61,780 bases of DNA, taken from Haplomitrium mnioides. Taxonomy: Eukaryota > Marchantiophyta > Haplomitriopsida > Calobryales. A program made the position numbers and the translations under genes. Shown here piece after piece: positions 33,681 through 46,172 of the stretch. Position 1 is the stretch's first letter, and each line of letters opens with the position of its first letter. The notes below the pieces were generated by a model. It made no database searches. It was not told the DNA's origin and was given only the letters and a program-made list of their open reading frames with translations. The stretch is from the NCBI GenBank assembly GCA_049999725.1, contig JBNGIS010035738.1, positions 1 to 61,780 on the forward strand. Reading direction: 5' to 3'.

Positions 33681-34589
33681 TGTTGGCCAGGTGTGTTTGA
33701 GTTTTTTCTTTTTTTTTTTGTGATTACTGAGCTTCTAGCCTTGTTAAGTCCTTCAGCTTGCATAAGTCATTTGTACCCCTTTTGTATTTTATTATTTTAT
33801 TGTTGTTATGCCAATCTTGCACCTTTCTCCTCTCCCTACTCTCCTCTCCCTTCTCTTCCTTTCTTTTTTGCTTTCCCCAGTGAATGTCATGGATCATCCA
33901 ATGCAAGAGGAAGCCCTGTGGAATCTAGAGGAGTCAAGTAAGAGGGCTAGCAAGAGGATCAAAAGAACTTGCAGCAAATTGTTACAGAGGCAGAGCTGAC
34001 AAGGGTGATCAAGAGGAAATCAAAGAGAGTTGAGAGGAGAGATCATAAGAATGGAGCAACAGAAGAGTTGGAGGAGAGGAGGGCAGAGATTGAAGGGGAT
34101 GAATCGTGGAGGAATTCATCGAGGAGAGAGCCAGCAACATCAAGGAGGAATCATGTGAGAAGGAATTCACGAGAAGAATTACGAGAGATGAATACGAGGG
34201 GGAGGACAGCCAGGATATGTGCAGAGGGCCATCACGTGAGTGGATCGAAAGTCGCAGCACTATGAGGACTTGCCTAGCGGCAACGACTGATGAACAAAGG
34301 AGTATGCAACGGGTGAAGCCAGGTAGAGAGAAGGCAGCGGGATGAATTCGGAGGATGAGGCTTCGCGGTGGGTCGCCCAAGCGAGAAGGGAGGGAAGCGC
34401 TTCGTAATCAGAAGCCAACTGCTACAATCAGACTAGAAGAGGAGGATCCATGCGAAGAATCAGCCCGAAGGAAGGAAGGCCCGAGCAGTCCGTGGGGCGT
34501 TGTGGAAACGTGACATCCCCGATGTGCTTCACGGGATTCAATAGGCGGCGTGGTGGCTCATGGGGGCCCGAAAAGTTTGATGGGGTCAT

Positions 34590-35080
34590 GTCACTCTAAG
34601 TGGAGAACCTGGTTAAGCGGGTTCCGATTCGTCTTACGACATGAGAGGACCGTTTAAGAAGGATCCGCTAAGGGGGTCTGACGGGTATGAGGTAAGGGCA
34701 AAACGGGGATAAGCAAAGCGAAAACTGGCAAAAAAGTGACTTGTCACCATTCTGCGGCATGGAGGACTGCTTAGAAGGACAATTGCAAGGCTAAGCGGAA
34801 ATGGGGAAGCGATGACTCATTACAATTTCAGAGCTTGATGGAGTCTATGGGGTGCTGCAAAAACGTGGCATCTCTAGCGCACTTTACGGAATTCGAGGAC
34901 ACGTGGTAGACCCAAGGAGTCAGTGGACCCTCAGCGGGAAAGTGGCGGGCCTCACAAATCTTAACGGGGTTCCGCCTCCCTAAGTGGGGAGCCCAATTAC
35001 GTGGGTTCCGATCAGCCTCCCTCTCTACGTGAGGAGCCCACTTAACGGGGATCCGTCGGGAAGCTCAACCGAAGACCAAG
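34590..35080. repeat. Hairpin modules AAGTGGGGAGCCCA / TTAACGGGG
   Basis: Repeated segments of about 45 bp follow the scheme CCTCCCTAAGTGGGGAGCCC, then AATTACGTGGGTTCCGATC, then CTCTCTACGTGAGGAGCCCA, CTTAACGGGGATCCG. CTCCC...GGGGAG forms a short hairpin over TAAGT. Clear copies lie at about 34595-34660 and 34965-35065. The same scheme is at 50760-50920 and 61655-61740. Confidence 0.75.
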
Positions 35081-35520
35081 GAAAGAGCGCCGAAAGAGTG
35101 CTTTATCGCGGGTCTGACCAGAAGAGAGCAGGTAAAGCCAAAAGGGTGATGAATCATGAGTCCGACCAGATGAAGAGCAAGCAGTGGCAAAAAGGAGATC
35201 TATCAATGATTCGATGAAAAGAACCAAGGAATGCAAAATGGTGACCTATCAACGATCTGGCAAGAGGCAATGGAAGAGCGCCGAAAGGGCAACTTATCGC
35301 GGGTTTGACTAGAGGAGAACCAAGGGAAATCGAAAGGGCAATCTATCGTGGTTCCGACCAAAGGAGAACCAAGTAGTACCAAAGGGGTGATCCATCGACG
35401 ATATGGCCAGAGGAAGATCAAGAGGGCAAAAAGGTGATCCATCGACGATCCGACCAGAAGAAGAAGCAAGGGACGAGCAACTGAAAGGGCGATCTATCGC
35501 CGATCCGGAAATGAGGAGGA
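35080..35520. repeat. 48-50-bp tandem array (GGTGATCTATCG)
   Basis: About eight diverged units have the pattern AAAGGGTGATCYATCGACGA, TCCGACCAGAGGAGAACCAA, ranging from about 45 to 55 bp. Starts fall near 35145, 35196, 35241, 35290, 35339, 35388 and 35435. The last bases of the window (AGAAAGGTGATTTATC) are the start of the same array in copy D2. Confidence 0.8.
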
Positions 35521-35699
35521 CAAAAGTTCGAAGGAGTACAGGCGACGCTGAAAGTTTGACGGAGAGCAACGTGGAAGTCCGCTATAGTTCTTATATCAAG
35601 CAGAAGGACAACTTAGCCTCGGGAGCGTACAGTTCTTAATGCGAGTGGGCTAAAAAATGGCAACAATGGAAGAGAGGAGGAGTCAGCGCGGGTCAACCA

Positions 35700-36030
35700 C
35701 GGAATCCAGTCAATGCGATGGTCCATCTACCCCTTTGCAGGGTGGTGTCGGATGGCGCGGTGGCGGATGACATGGCGTTCAGAGGTGGTCCGAGGGGTCC
35801 TCTGGGTCAAGCGTTGAATCAACCGCAGGATCCAATCAATGCGACGGTCCGCCTACTTCTTTGCGGAGCGGCGTCGGACAGCGCGGCTGCGGATGATGTG
35901 GCAGCTTGCGAGGGTCCGCGAGCGACGTCAGGGTTCCGAGAGAGTTTGCAGACACGTGGCAGCTTGCGGGCGTCTGTGAGCATTTGCAGAAGCATGGCAG
36001 CTTGCGGGGGTCCGCGGGCGATTTTGGGGG
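35700..36030. repeat. GC-rich about 124-bp duplication and GCAGCTTGCGGG reiterations
   Basis: ATCCARTCAATGCGAYGGTCC starts units at about 35704 and 35828 (period about 124 bp). After them GGCAGCTTGCG[GA]G recurs at about 35899, 35958 and 35997. High GC relative to the surroundings and no reading frame of recognisable origin. Confidence 0.7.
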
Positions 36031-37859
36031 CATGGCAATGAGGAGGAACGAGGAAAATTACGAAGCAGCCTACGAGATGGGTCGGATAGCCCACATGCTG
36101 CGATAATCTGCGAATCCAATCCTCTCCAAGCAAAATTCTTCGGATTTCTCTACGGAAGGACCTCTTCGACCAAACTTCGGATCTACGCTCAACGTGATGC
36201 TTTGAAGAAATCGAATCAGGACTGCTACGGGGTTGCTAATACGTCTAGCAACGAGGCGATTCCAGGTCCAAAATCTGCAATGGAGAGCATTATAGATCGA
36301 AAGGAGGGTTCAACCAAGCCTTCTCCAAAAATTCTCCTTTTTCGATCTTGAAGGCTTCACGAGACGACCGTTAAACCCGAGCTGGCTGCTAGGTGTCACC
36401 TTGTCAAGAAGCGGTTGCTAATGAGAAAAACGGCCAAGTCCAGCGAAGAGAGGAGGATCGATCTTAATCAAGAATTTGTTGAGAGGGGACGTGCGGCTGC
36501 AAGGGGGGTATAGGTGGGATCTGCAACGTTCGGAGGGTTGTTGTTTATGAAAATTTGAGTTGTGAGAGAAAACTCAAAGAGGAAGAAGCAGCGAGGGAGA
36601 GAGGAGAGAATTCCAGCCAAGATTCATGTGAGGTGAGTGGACTCGTGCAGGGGGACCAACGAGGGTGGAGGTGGACTTGAAGGGCGTTGAGAATCGTTAA
36701 GCGTGGAGCTCTAGAGTCTCAAGCAATCCAAGTGGACTCATCGTTGCAGATGGACCAGCATTTGGAGGTGGATCGCCCCTTGAATTTGAAGGGAATTCTT
36801 TCGGTCTCGAATTTGTGAGAGGCTGCCAAGGAGGGATGTTGGGGTCATCTCAGTATTGTATATAGAGGAGCATCAATCTTGGGGCACTTGGGGGCGTTTT
36901 TGGTCGTAATTCTCAAGTGGAGTCAAGAGAGAAGTGGCTGTGTTAGTGCCTACGTGCTGCATAGAAGATCCAGTTGAAGCTCAAGGTGGAGTGGGTGGCC
37001 AACAGTCGAGGGGACTGTCTTCTAGAGGTGGAAGTTAAAGAAATCCTCTTCGGAGCCTTAAGAAGTAAATTCAGGGCTTTTTGCGAGGGAAGTTGAAAAA
37101 CTATCTGAATGAGAGTGGGTGGATGAAGGAACTGAAGTGCTGATGGGAGTTGAAGGAGAATTGAGAGGAAAGATCGGTTCTTGAGAGGTGGAAAGGGATT
37201 GCATTGTTGACAAGACAGCGTGGAAGTACCAATGTCTTTGTGTTTACATGTGTTATTAGATTTGTGCTTTGTTTGTAGCTTTGTGAAGTTATGAGTTTTA
37301 GAAGGTCTACACTTCATTTGTCTAATTCTGAAGACACCTTAGATAGGGGAAGTCATAACTAACAACATTGTATTGTGATAATTGGATACTGAGATATGTT
37401 TCCTTTTTGTATACAAGGTGATTGGGTCTTGTTTTGGACTTTCGAATTATACTACAAAGTGATTCAGCAGCATTACAACCTACTTGTGTGTGTCTTAAGG
37501 AAATGGATATGAATAAGCAAGTTGGCTGCTGAAGCAATTGTGGGCTAGTGGCCAGGACCGTGAGGCAAACACAAATCACTCAGGACTCTCCAAGAGACCA
37601 TTGCAACCAAGAGTCAAATGCCATGTTCTATCTGCCCTTGTCTTCCAAATAGCACCTTTCGAGGTTAAGGCCTGAAGGAGGGGTGTGTGTGCTTGGGTGT
37701 TGTTGAGTGTGGTGCAATCACTCCTGAACTGGTAAGTAGAAGTTGGGGTTCATTCGATGCAAAGCCCCTCCCATAAAAGGTCCCGAAACACTAGTCAGCC
37801 CTTAAGTGGGGGTAACTTTGTCGGAAAAGAGTTAAGGCTCCAACCATGGGGCTGACATA

Positions 37860-39860
37860 AAGTGTCTGTGGATGGGATCAAGATGGAGAAAAAGAAAGTT
37901 AAAGCTATTGTAGAGTGGCCAACAACAAAGGATGCAAAGAATGTTCGAGCTTTCAATAGATTAGCAAGTTTTTATCAAAGATTCATCCACTGCTATGCTC
38001 ATGTTGTTGTACCACTTACGGATCAGCTAGGCAAAGAGGCAAAGCTTCAATAGACGACCAAAGAGCAAGGGGCATTTCAACAACTCAAGGATGCGGTGTC
38101 TTCTCGTCTAATTCTACAACCATATGACCTAAAGGCACGATGTATAGTTGATTTTGATGCCTCTAATTTTGCTAATGGAGTAGTGTTACAACAAGTGTTT
38201 GAGTATGGACTTCATTCGATTGCCAATTAAATGTGGCGGAGAGGAATTATTCTGCAAGAGATAGAGAGAAGTTGGCGATGGTTTATGCTACCATAGTTTA
38301 GAGACACTATCTTTTAGGAAACTAGGTACTTATGCGCACCGATCACAAGCTTTTGTTGCAGTCAATTTACTTGGAAATTATGACAAGTGGCCATCATCGA
38401 TGGGAAGATCACCTACAGCTCTTTGACATCAAATTGGAGTACAAGTTGAGAAGGTTCCACGCCATTCTTGATGCATTGTAATGGAGACTAGATCATTGAC
38501 TAAATACATTGGTGGTTGGAAATGATAGTATACTACATCTAAATGAAGCAACTAGTGACAGATTTCAACAAAAGTTACAGGAAGATGGCTTCTTTAATCT
38601 TGTTAGGGCACATTTGGCGATCAAAGACAATTGCTTCAACACACATAGTGGTGGCCAAACCTAGCTCGAGATGTTCGTGGCTTTGTTTGTTCTTGTGAAA
38701 GTTGACAACAAAATAAGACTTCAAATCAAAAACTAGCTGGCCTTCTTCAACCACTACCAATTCCTAGTGCTCATTGGGAACATGTAAGTTTAGATCTTGT
38801 CACTTCTCTTCCAACCATGCCTCGTGGGTTTATTGCCATTGTGGTGTTTGTGGACAAGCTAAGCAAACAAATTCATCTAGCACCGATGGTAGATATGGTG
38901 GATGCCCCACAATTGGCAAAGACTTACGTTTATATAGTCTTTCATTATCATGGAATGCCAAAGGTGTTAATTGGTAATAGAGATCCCCGATTCACTAGGA
39001 AGTTTTTATGAGAGTTTTTCACAATTTTGGATACCAAACTATCCATGTCTACAACAAATCATCTTCAAGCACATGGGCAAATCGAATGCACAAATTGCAC
39101 TATAGAGGATATGCTTTGAGCGTTCATCAACATCTATCAAACAGATTAGGATAATTTCTTTCTGGTTGTGGAGTTTGCATACAACAACTCTAAACAAGCA
39201 AGTACTAGGTTTCCTTCTTTCTTTCTTATTTCAAGCCAACATCCTCTTGTTCCCAATGGTTTGCTTTTTTTTTTCTTTCTATAATGTTCAAAATCTTTCT
39301 ACCTTTTTGTCTTATTTATCTTCCTCTTTGCAAGATGCCCGAAACCATCTTCTTATTGCTCAAAATTAGAAAAAAAATGTTGATAAACATCATCATGATT
39401 TCTCTTATGTTTTAGGTGACCAAGTTATGCTTTCTACTCATGGTCTTCTTTTGTCTTTAGATACTCAAGTCCGTAAGTTATCTCTTTCTCGGATTGGTTC
39501 TTTCTTTATTTCTCAAGTTATTTCTCTTGTTGTGTACAAACTTGATCTTCCTCTCCATATGAGGATTCATCATATATTCCATGTCTCTAAACTTAAACCT
39601 TTTGTTTCTATTCCTTCTTCTTTTTCAAACCATGTTCAAATTCCTCTTCCACCTATAGTTGTTGATGATCATGAAGAATATGAGGTGGACTATATTTTGG
39701 CTAAATGAGTACTCAAGCATGAGGGACATCCTCAAGTTCAATATAAAGTTTTGTGGAAGGGATATCCGCTTCATGATGTTGCTAAAGAGCCGTGTTCGAA
39801 CCCATAGAATGTTCAAAAGGCAATTTGATTATTTGAAACTGTCAATCATGACGAGGACGT
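37860..39860 (+). pseudogene. Chromovirus B RT end, RNase H, integrase and chromodomain
   Basis: Resumes after D0 as VDGIKMEKKKVKAIVEWPTT, FYQRFIHCYAHVV, then RNase H (PYDLKARCIVDFDASNFANG; the histidine region follows in another frame). Integrase loses its zinc-binding N-terminus by a deletion joining LAIKD to LLQ-type sequence near 38630. The core has SLDLVTSLPTMPRGF, DKLSKQIHLAPMVD, FHYHGMPKVLIGNRDPRFTR. The C-terminal part has FHVSKLKPF and a chromodomain remnant near 39690-39850 (EEYEVDYILAK, FCGRDIRF). Confidence 0.82.
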
Positions 39861-39883
39861 CATCGACTAGAAGGCAATGATTA

Positions 39884-40260
39884 TGTAATAGAACAAGCAT
39901 TTTCAGGTTACTTGATTTCAAAGTTACTTTGGTATATGGTCACTTTTAGGGTTGAAATTAGAAGTGACTTGTAAGTGACGGAAGGAGGATGACTCTTTCT
40001 TCTCTTGTATAAATAGATGGGTTTTATAGCTCCACTCCTCATGATGGAGTTCCTCTCGAACCATTTGGGTTCTTTGGTTGCTTCGCTTTTGCTTGCACTC
40101 TTGGTCTTAGCTTGGGCCTTGAGCTGCATAACTCTATTAAAGTTATCTTGTTGTGGCTTTGCTTGGTTTTTCTTACCTTATTGGTATTTGGTTGATGAAC
40201 TCTATTAGAATTCACTATGAGTTCTTACTCATTTAGATTTGGTCTCTAAGTTCTTTTACA
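39884..40260 (+). repeat. Chromovirus B 3' LTR
   Basis: TGTAATAGAACAAGCATTTT to AAGTTCTTTTACA, 377 bp. It is preceded by AGAAGGCAATGATTA, the polypurine-tract position, which is shared with the C and minus-strand elements. TATA box at 40008-40016. Only one TTTTAGGGTTGAAAT unit survives in U3. Confidence 0.9.
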
Positions 40261-41040
40261 TTGAAGGGTTGTATTGAGTAGCAAATCATGGTTGTAGAAA
40301 ATTAGTGAGTAGCTTTGTAATTTGGAAACAAGTTGATTTTCTTTGAAGTGAAGCTTTGAATTTTTAGGTGATCAGCTCTTTGTCGAGTAGTAGACATCAT
40401 AGAGTCGAGGGTAGATCTCATTGAGTTGCAAAGTCAAGCAGAGGAAGTCAAAAGAAGAGCAAAATCAGTTGGTGAGGAAAATCCAGGGTTTTGCTTGTTT
40501 GAGATCGAGGGAGAGATGTGCATCATTCTACGGGATTCAGAGAATGAGAGGTGGTCTTACCATTGCTTGCAATTCTTTCTTCTTTGAGCATTTGATTTGG
40601 CTCACAGGCTCCAACAATCATGTTGCTGAATTTCTTGGCGTCGACGAGCTGTTGCACTTATATGCAATTTCATAAGGTGCAAGGAAGTGTGAGTTATTGA
40701 CAAGCAATTGCTATGTCAAGTTTTGAAATACAATCTAACTCTGATTTCTTCATCAAATGTAGAGTATTGAGCAAATTTTTTGATTTCTGCTTAGTGCTGA
40801 GACTTTGTTGAGCAGATTTTTGTGAGCAATGAAAATTGTTGAAGGGAATCATAGTTGCTCAAAGAAAGGTCATTGAGTGAGGTCAAGGAAGAATTTTACC
40901 CCAAAGAGATTCTTATAGAAGAATGAGGCCTTGTAGCATTTTGTAGAGAAGAGTTTTGCTGAAGGGATTTGTTTGCTAGAGCAATTTGTATATGAAGAAG
41001 AATTTGTGCTACTACAAAGAAAAACACTTTTGCGAGTAGT
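40261..41040 (+). other. Presumed leader of element E, second segment
   Basis: Noncoding, between chromoviruses B and C. Words such as GTCGAG, GAGCAAATTTTTT and TTGAGCAGA continue the style of 30426-31188. No gene recognised. Confidence 0.4.
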
Positions 41041-41499
41041 TGTAATAGTACAAGCATGATGTTGTGGTGCCTATAAGAAAATAGAGAGGAGTGAAGGAGG
41101 TGGTAGAGGATCACATTTTGGGTTGATTACTTGCTTTTGAAGTTACTTTTAGAGTTTTCAGAAGTGACTTCTAAGTGATCAATTTTAGTGTTGAAATTAT
41201 AAGTGACTTTTAAGTGATCAATTTAGGGTTGAAATTAGTAAGTGAAGAAAGATGGATGACATCTTCTTCTCTTGTATAAATCGAATGGCTTACTTGCTCC
41301 ACTCATTATTTCTAGATTTCCTCTAAATTCGGTTCGGCTCGTTGGTTGCTTGGCTTTGGCTAGTACTTTTGGCTTTTGTTTGCTTACTAGCCTTGAGTTG
41401 TGTAACTCTATTAGAGTTATCTTGAAAGTTGTTACTCATTTGGAAGTTGGTCTTTGAGTTATTTTACATTTGTGTCAGAGCCACAGTTCTTTTTGGTGG

Positions 41500-44400
41500 A
41501 ATTGAGAATTAAGAAGCAAGGATTCAAGCGATGCAACAACCTTCTAGAAGTTCAAATGCAAATGGGAAAGAGGGCACATTTTCAAATAAAAGAAAGTCAT
41601 GTATGGTTTTCCAAACCAAAAGTATATAATAGGAGGACAGTTTCAGATGCATATAAGAATTTCTTGTTTGACTATGAGCAATATTTTGATGCTACAAACA
41701 AAATAGAGGATGGTCAAAGAATTCTATTTGTTGCAAGTCATTTGGAAAGAGTGGCAAAAACTTGGTGGAGATATCAAATTGAGCAAGCTCAACATAGATG
41801 TATTGCTTCAATTTCTTCTTAGCAAGAGTTCAAAGAAGCAAGAAATTTAAGACTTAGGATTTTGAATGCTCCAAAGTTGGCAAGAGATGAATTGGAAGAA
41901 TTAAAACAACTTGATACAGCAAGAAGATATATCACACAATTTTAGAATATCATTATGCAAATTCCTAATATAGGCGAAGGAGAAGTTTTAGATCGTTTTA
42001 TTTGAGGATTGAAGCCTTGCACTAAAATGGAAGTGACAATGAGAGAACCCTCTCAACTAGAAGAAGAAATGCGGATGGCTGAACAATACGTTTTATTGGT
42101 TGCAAGTACCAAAGTTAGGCCACACCCACAACAAGCTTTGCCAAATGTTTGTATGCCACCAAATGAGGCTATACTTATGGAAATTGATGCAGTACAAAGA
42201 GTAGCACTCATCGATATAGAACGTGAGCGTCTACACCAAAGTGGAGGATGTTTTTATTGTCGACAACTTGGCTATATGATTGCAAATTACCCACGTTGCC
42301 AATGTCAACCACGTACTCTTGTTCAAGCAGCCATTGTTGAAGAAGAAAATCATGCAACAACATACCTCAATAAAAACAATGGAGCGGTTTATTGAGAGCT
42401 TGATTAGCTCCAATGGAATTAAAAGCTCGACAAGAACTCAAAGCACCTTGTTTCATCTAGATGATATAGTTGATGAGTGTTTTTGTAGAATGTTGGTATA
42501 TTGTGGAAGTTCTTAAAATTTTATGCCATTATGTTTTGTGATGAAAATCAAAGCTAGAACTTTGCCTATCAAGGGAAGTTTTGTCATTATGGTCAATGGC
42601 AAAAAAATGAGGTGTTGCACTCACACCAGCCATTTCTTCTAGAGATTAGCAAAGAGTATAAGAAATCTATGGATTTTGTTATTGCATCATATAGTATGAC
42701 ATTATTTTAGGCTTTATTTTGCTTGAAGATTGATCTGCTCAAGTTGATTGGACAAAACAAAAAATTCGAGTTACTTTGCAAGGAAAACAATTTCTTTTCA
42801 AGTGTTCGAATGAGTTGGTGAAGAGCCCCAAACTAGTTTAACATAATGTTTTGAAGGAGAAAGAGTTGCTTGTATTTTTTGTATGGATCAACCTATTGTG
42901 GACTTGAATAAGAAGGGAGGAAATTTTGTATTGACCTCAATGATTGATGATATTTTGAAGGAGTTTTCAGATATGTTTCCAAATAATTTGCCAAAAGGGT
43001 TTCCAAATCATTGTAGAACACCTTTTCCGATTGAGTTAATACCAAGAAGCACTCCTTACAATTAGGATATATACCGATTATCACCACAATAGTTGGAAGA
43101 GCTTCGCAAGACCTTGACGGATCTTCTTGAGAAGGATTTCATTCAACATAGTACTTTGTCTTGAGGAGCATCAATATTTTTTGTACCAAAGAAAGATGGT
43201 GGATTATCGCGGTTAGAATATTTAAACCGCAAAGAATGCTTTTTTTTTACCGCGTGTTGATGATTTGTTGGATCAATTGAGTGGTGTGTGGTTCTTTTCC
43301 AAGCTAGATCTTCAAAGTGGTTATTGGAAAATTTCTATCAAGCCAAGTAATGTGTTAAAGACAACTTTTTGCATGAGGTATGGACATTTTGAGTGGAAGG
43401 TTCTTACATTTGGTCTCACTAATGCTCCGACCATATTCATGGATCAAATGCATCAAATTTTTGATGTGTTAATGGACAATTCAATTTTGGTATTCTTGGA
43501 TGACATTCTTATTTTTAGTGAAACTAAAGCTGAGCATTGCAATCATTTGAAAGAAGTGTTGCAAAGATTGAGCAATTGGAAGTTTTATTGCAAGAGATCT
43601 AAGTGAGACATTTTGAAGCAAGAGGCTACTTACCTAGGGCACAAGGTGTCTACAAATGGCATCAAGATGGAAGAAGAGAAAATTAAGGCTATTACAGAGT
43701 GGCCAACACCAAAAGAGGCAAAGGACATTAGAGCCTTCAATGGATTGGCAAGCTTCTATAGATGATTCATCCATTAATATGCATGTATTGCTACACCTGT
43801 TATATATTTGCTAAGCAAGGAGATCACGTTTCAATGAACCACCAAAGAGCAAATGACATTTTAATAACTCAAAGATGTTGTTTCTTCTTGTCATATTCTA
43901 TAGCCATATGATCCAAAAGTAAGTTGTATAGTTGATTTTGATGCTTCTAACTTGCTATTGGACCAAATTTGCAGCAAGAGTTTGAGGATGGACTTCATCC
44001 AACTACCTTCATGTCATGCCGGTTAAATACGGCGGAGAGAAACTATTCTACAAGGGATCGAGAGCAATTGGCAATGATTTATGTTGCCAAAGTATGGAGA
44101 TACTATCTTTTGGAAAGACATGTGCTTATGCGCACATGTCACAAGCATTTGTTGCAAGCAATCCACTTGGAAAATTGACAAGTCTCCATCACCGATGGGA
44201 AAATCAATTGCAACTCCTCAATATCAAAATAGAGTACAAGTCTGGAAGGTTTCACACCAATCTTGATGCATTGTCATGAAGGTTGGTTCATCAAGTAAAT
44301 ACAATAGGGGTGGCTAACATTAGTATATTATATTTGGATGAGGCGACTAGTGGGAGTTATAACCAAAAGCTACAAGAAGATGTTTTTTTAGTCTTGTTTG

Positions 44401-45700
44401 GGTACGATTGGCCATCAAAGATAGTGAGTACCATTTTTTTTCCACTTGAGATGGTATTCTCTATTGAGGCCATTAAATATATGTTCCAAAAGATGATATG
44501 ATTTGAATGGCTTGTTTATAAGAGGTGTATAACATTCCCATCTCAGTGTATCTTGGAGTAGATAAAACTACAAAGGTACTTCAATGCACTTGGTGGTGGC
44601 GTAACTTGGCTTAAGATGTTTGTGGTTTTGTTCATTCTTGTGAAAGTTGTCAACAAGTCAAAGCTTCAAATCAAAAACCAATGGGACTCCTTGAGCCATT
44701 ACCGATTCCTACTACTCGTTGGAAACATGTAAGTTTGGATCTTGTCACTTCACTTCCAACTACACATTGTGGGTTTATAGCCATTGTAGTGTTTGTAAAC
44801 AAGCTCAATAAGCAGATTCATTTAGCACCAACAGTGGATATAGTACATGATCCACAATTGGAAAAAAAATTACTTTGACACTGTCTTTCATTATCATGGA
44901 ATGCCCAAGGTGTTAATATGTGATAGTAATCCACATTTCACAAGAAAGTTTTGGTGAGAGTTGTTCAAACTTTTAGAAATCAAACTCTCTATATCTATCG
45001 CTTATCATCTTCAAATAGATGGGCAAATAGAGAATGCTAATCACACTATGGAGGATAAACTTCATGCGTTCATCAATGTTCATCACATCGATTGGGATAG
45101 TGTCTTACCGTTTGTGGAGTTTGCCTACAACAACTTCAAACAAGCAAGTATTGAGGTATCTTATTTCTTTCTTAATTTGAGTCAACATCCTCTTACTGCT
45201 AAACCATCTTACTGCTGGTCAAAATTAGCAAAACAAATATGCCGATAGCTGTTATTATGATTCCTCTTATGTTTTAGGTGATCAAGTTATGTTATCTACT
45301 CATAATCTCCCATTGCCTTTAGATACTCAAGTCCGTAAGCTATCTCCTGCTTGGATTGGTCATTTATTTGTTTCTCAAGTTATTTCTCTTGTTGCTTATA
45401 AACTTGATCTTCCTCTTCACATGAAGATTTATTATGTGTTCCATGTCTCTAAACTTAAGCCTTTTCTTCCTAGTCCATCTTCTTTTCCAAATCGTGTTCA
45501 ACTTCCTCCTCCAACTATTGTTCTTGATTATCATGAAGAATTTGAAGTGGAAAACAATTTGGTGAAAAGAGTTATCAATTGAGGGCGACATCCACAAGTT
45601 CAATACAAGGTTTTGTGGAAAGGCTATCCACTTCATGATGCTACTTGGGAAATTTGCTCAAACCTTGAGAATGCTCAAGAGGCTATTTAAGTTTTTGAAA
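41500..45700 (+). pseudogene. Chromovirus C gag-pol with chromodomain
   Basis: Gag has TWWRYQIEQAQHRC, MREPSQLEEEMRMAEQY and a decayed knuckle, CFYCRQLGYMIANYP (His and the last Cys both replaced). RT (43140-43620) has [30 protein letters not shown] and VFLDDILIFS. RNase H (about 43920-44280) has LNTAERNYSTRDREQLAM. Integrase is at 44400-45250 (SLDLVTSLPTTHCGF, DGQIENANHTMEDKLHAF). The C-terminus reads YKVLWKGYPLHDATWEICSN then LENAQEAI, a clear chromodomain that places the family among chromoviruses. Many stops. Confidence 0.87.
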
Positions 45701-45745
45701 GTTACGGCAATGACGAGGATGTCATCGATTAGAAGGCGAGGATTA

Positions 45746-46172
45746 TGTAATAATACAAGCATGATGTTGTGATATTTATAAGAAAATAGATAGGAGTGAA
45801 GGAAGTGGTAGAGGGTCATTTTTAGGGTTGATTACTTGCCTTCGTAGAGTTTTTAGAAGTGACTTCTAAGTGATCAATTTTAGGGTTGACATTAGAAGTG
45901 ACTTCTAAGTGATCAATTTAGGGTTGAAATTGGAAGTAACTTGTAAGTGAAGAAAGATGGATGACATCTTCTTCTCTTGTATAAATAGAAGGGCTTCCTT
46001 GCTCCACTTATTATTTTGGAGTTTCTCTCAATTCGGTTTGGCTCATGGGTTGCTTGGCTTTGGCTAGCACTTTTGGCTTTTTCTTTGCTTATTGGCATTC
46101 AATTATGTAACTCTATTAGAGTTATCTTGAAGTTGTTACTCATATGTAAGTTGGTATTTGAGTTTTTTTATA
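45746..46172 (+). repeat. Chromovirus C 3' LTR
   Basis: TGTAATAATACAAGCATGAT to TTTTTATA, collinear with 41041-41468. U3 carries three TTTAGGGTTGA-type words. TATAAATAG is conserved near 45980. Confidence 0.85.

Larger units (their letters stand above)
33681..37859. mobile_element. 4.2-kb noncoding insertion D0 (giant solo LTR or LARD-like)
   Basis: Begins TGTTGGCCAGG, ends GGGGCTGACA, and is flanked by the exact 5-bp duplication TAAAG (33676-33680 and 37860-37864) inside the chromovirus B RT. TG...CA ends and a 5-bp duplication define an LTR-retrotransposon insertion. It holds no domain I can name and no obvious pair of internal LTRs. It carries hairpin modules and a 48-50-bp repeat array shared with 50.75-51.1 kb and with the right window end. 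A solo LTR over 4 kb or a large non-autonomous derivative are both possible. Confidence 0.82.
31189..40260 (+). mobile_element. Chromovirus B, full length with nested insertion
   Basis: 5' LTR 31189-31727, 3' LTR 39884-40260. Flanks are TTGAG (31184-31188) and TTGAA (40261-40265), a target duplication with one change. The primer-binding site follows the 5' LTR as TTGGTGTTAGAGC. Without its own 4.2-kb insertion (33681-37859, duplication TAAAG) it is 4.9 kb. Stops and frameshifts occur throughout, and the integrase N-terminus is deleted. The LTR length difference (539 versus 377 bp) comes mainly from the number of U3 repeats. Confidence 0.92.
41041..46172 (+). mobile_element. Chromovirus C, full length
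   Basis: 5.1 kb. 5' LTR 41041-41468 (TGTAATAGTACAAG to GTTATTTTACA), 3' LTR about 45746-46172. Flanks are GTAGT (41036-41040) and GCAGC (46173-46177), a possible target duplication differing only by C/T changes. The primer site reads TTTGTGTCAGAGCC. The internal order gag, protease, RT, RNase H, integrase, chromodomain is complete but degraded. Terminal polypurine tract AGAAGGCGAGGATTA. Confidence 0.88.

Noticed and set aside
33970-35640. Several open frames of 80-120 codons in D0
   Set aside because: They are low-complexity, overlap on both strands, follow the tandem repeats, and match no family. They arise from purine-rich repeats lacking stops.
35700-36133. GC-rich overlapping open frames
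   Set aside because: Reading frames on both strands mirror the 124-bp and GCAGCTTGCGGG repeats; no domain and no start context.
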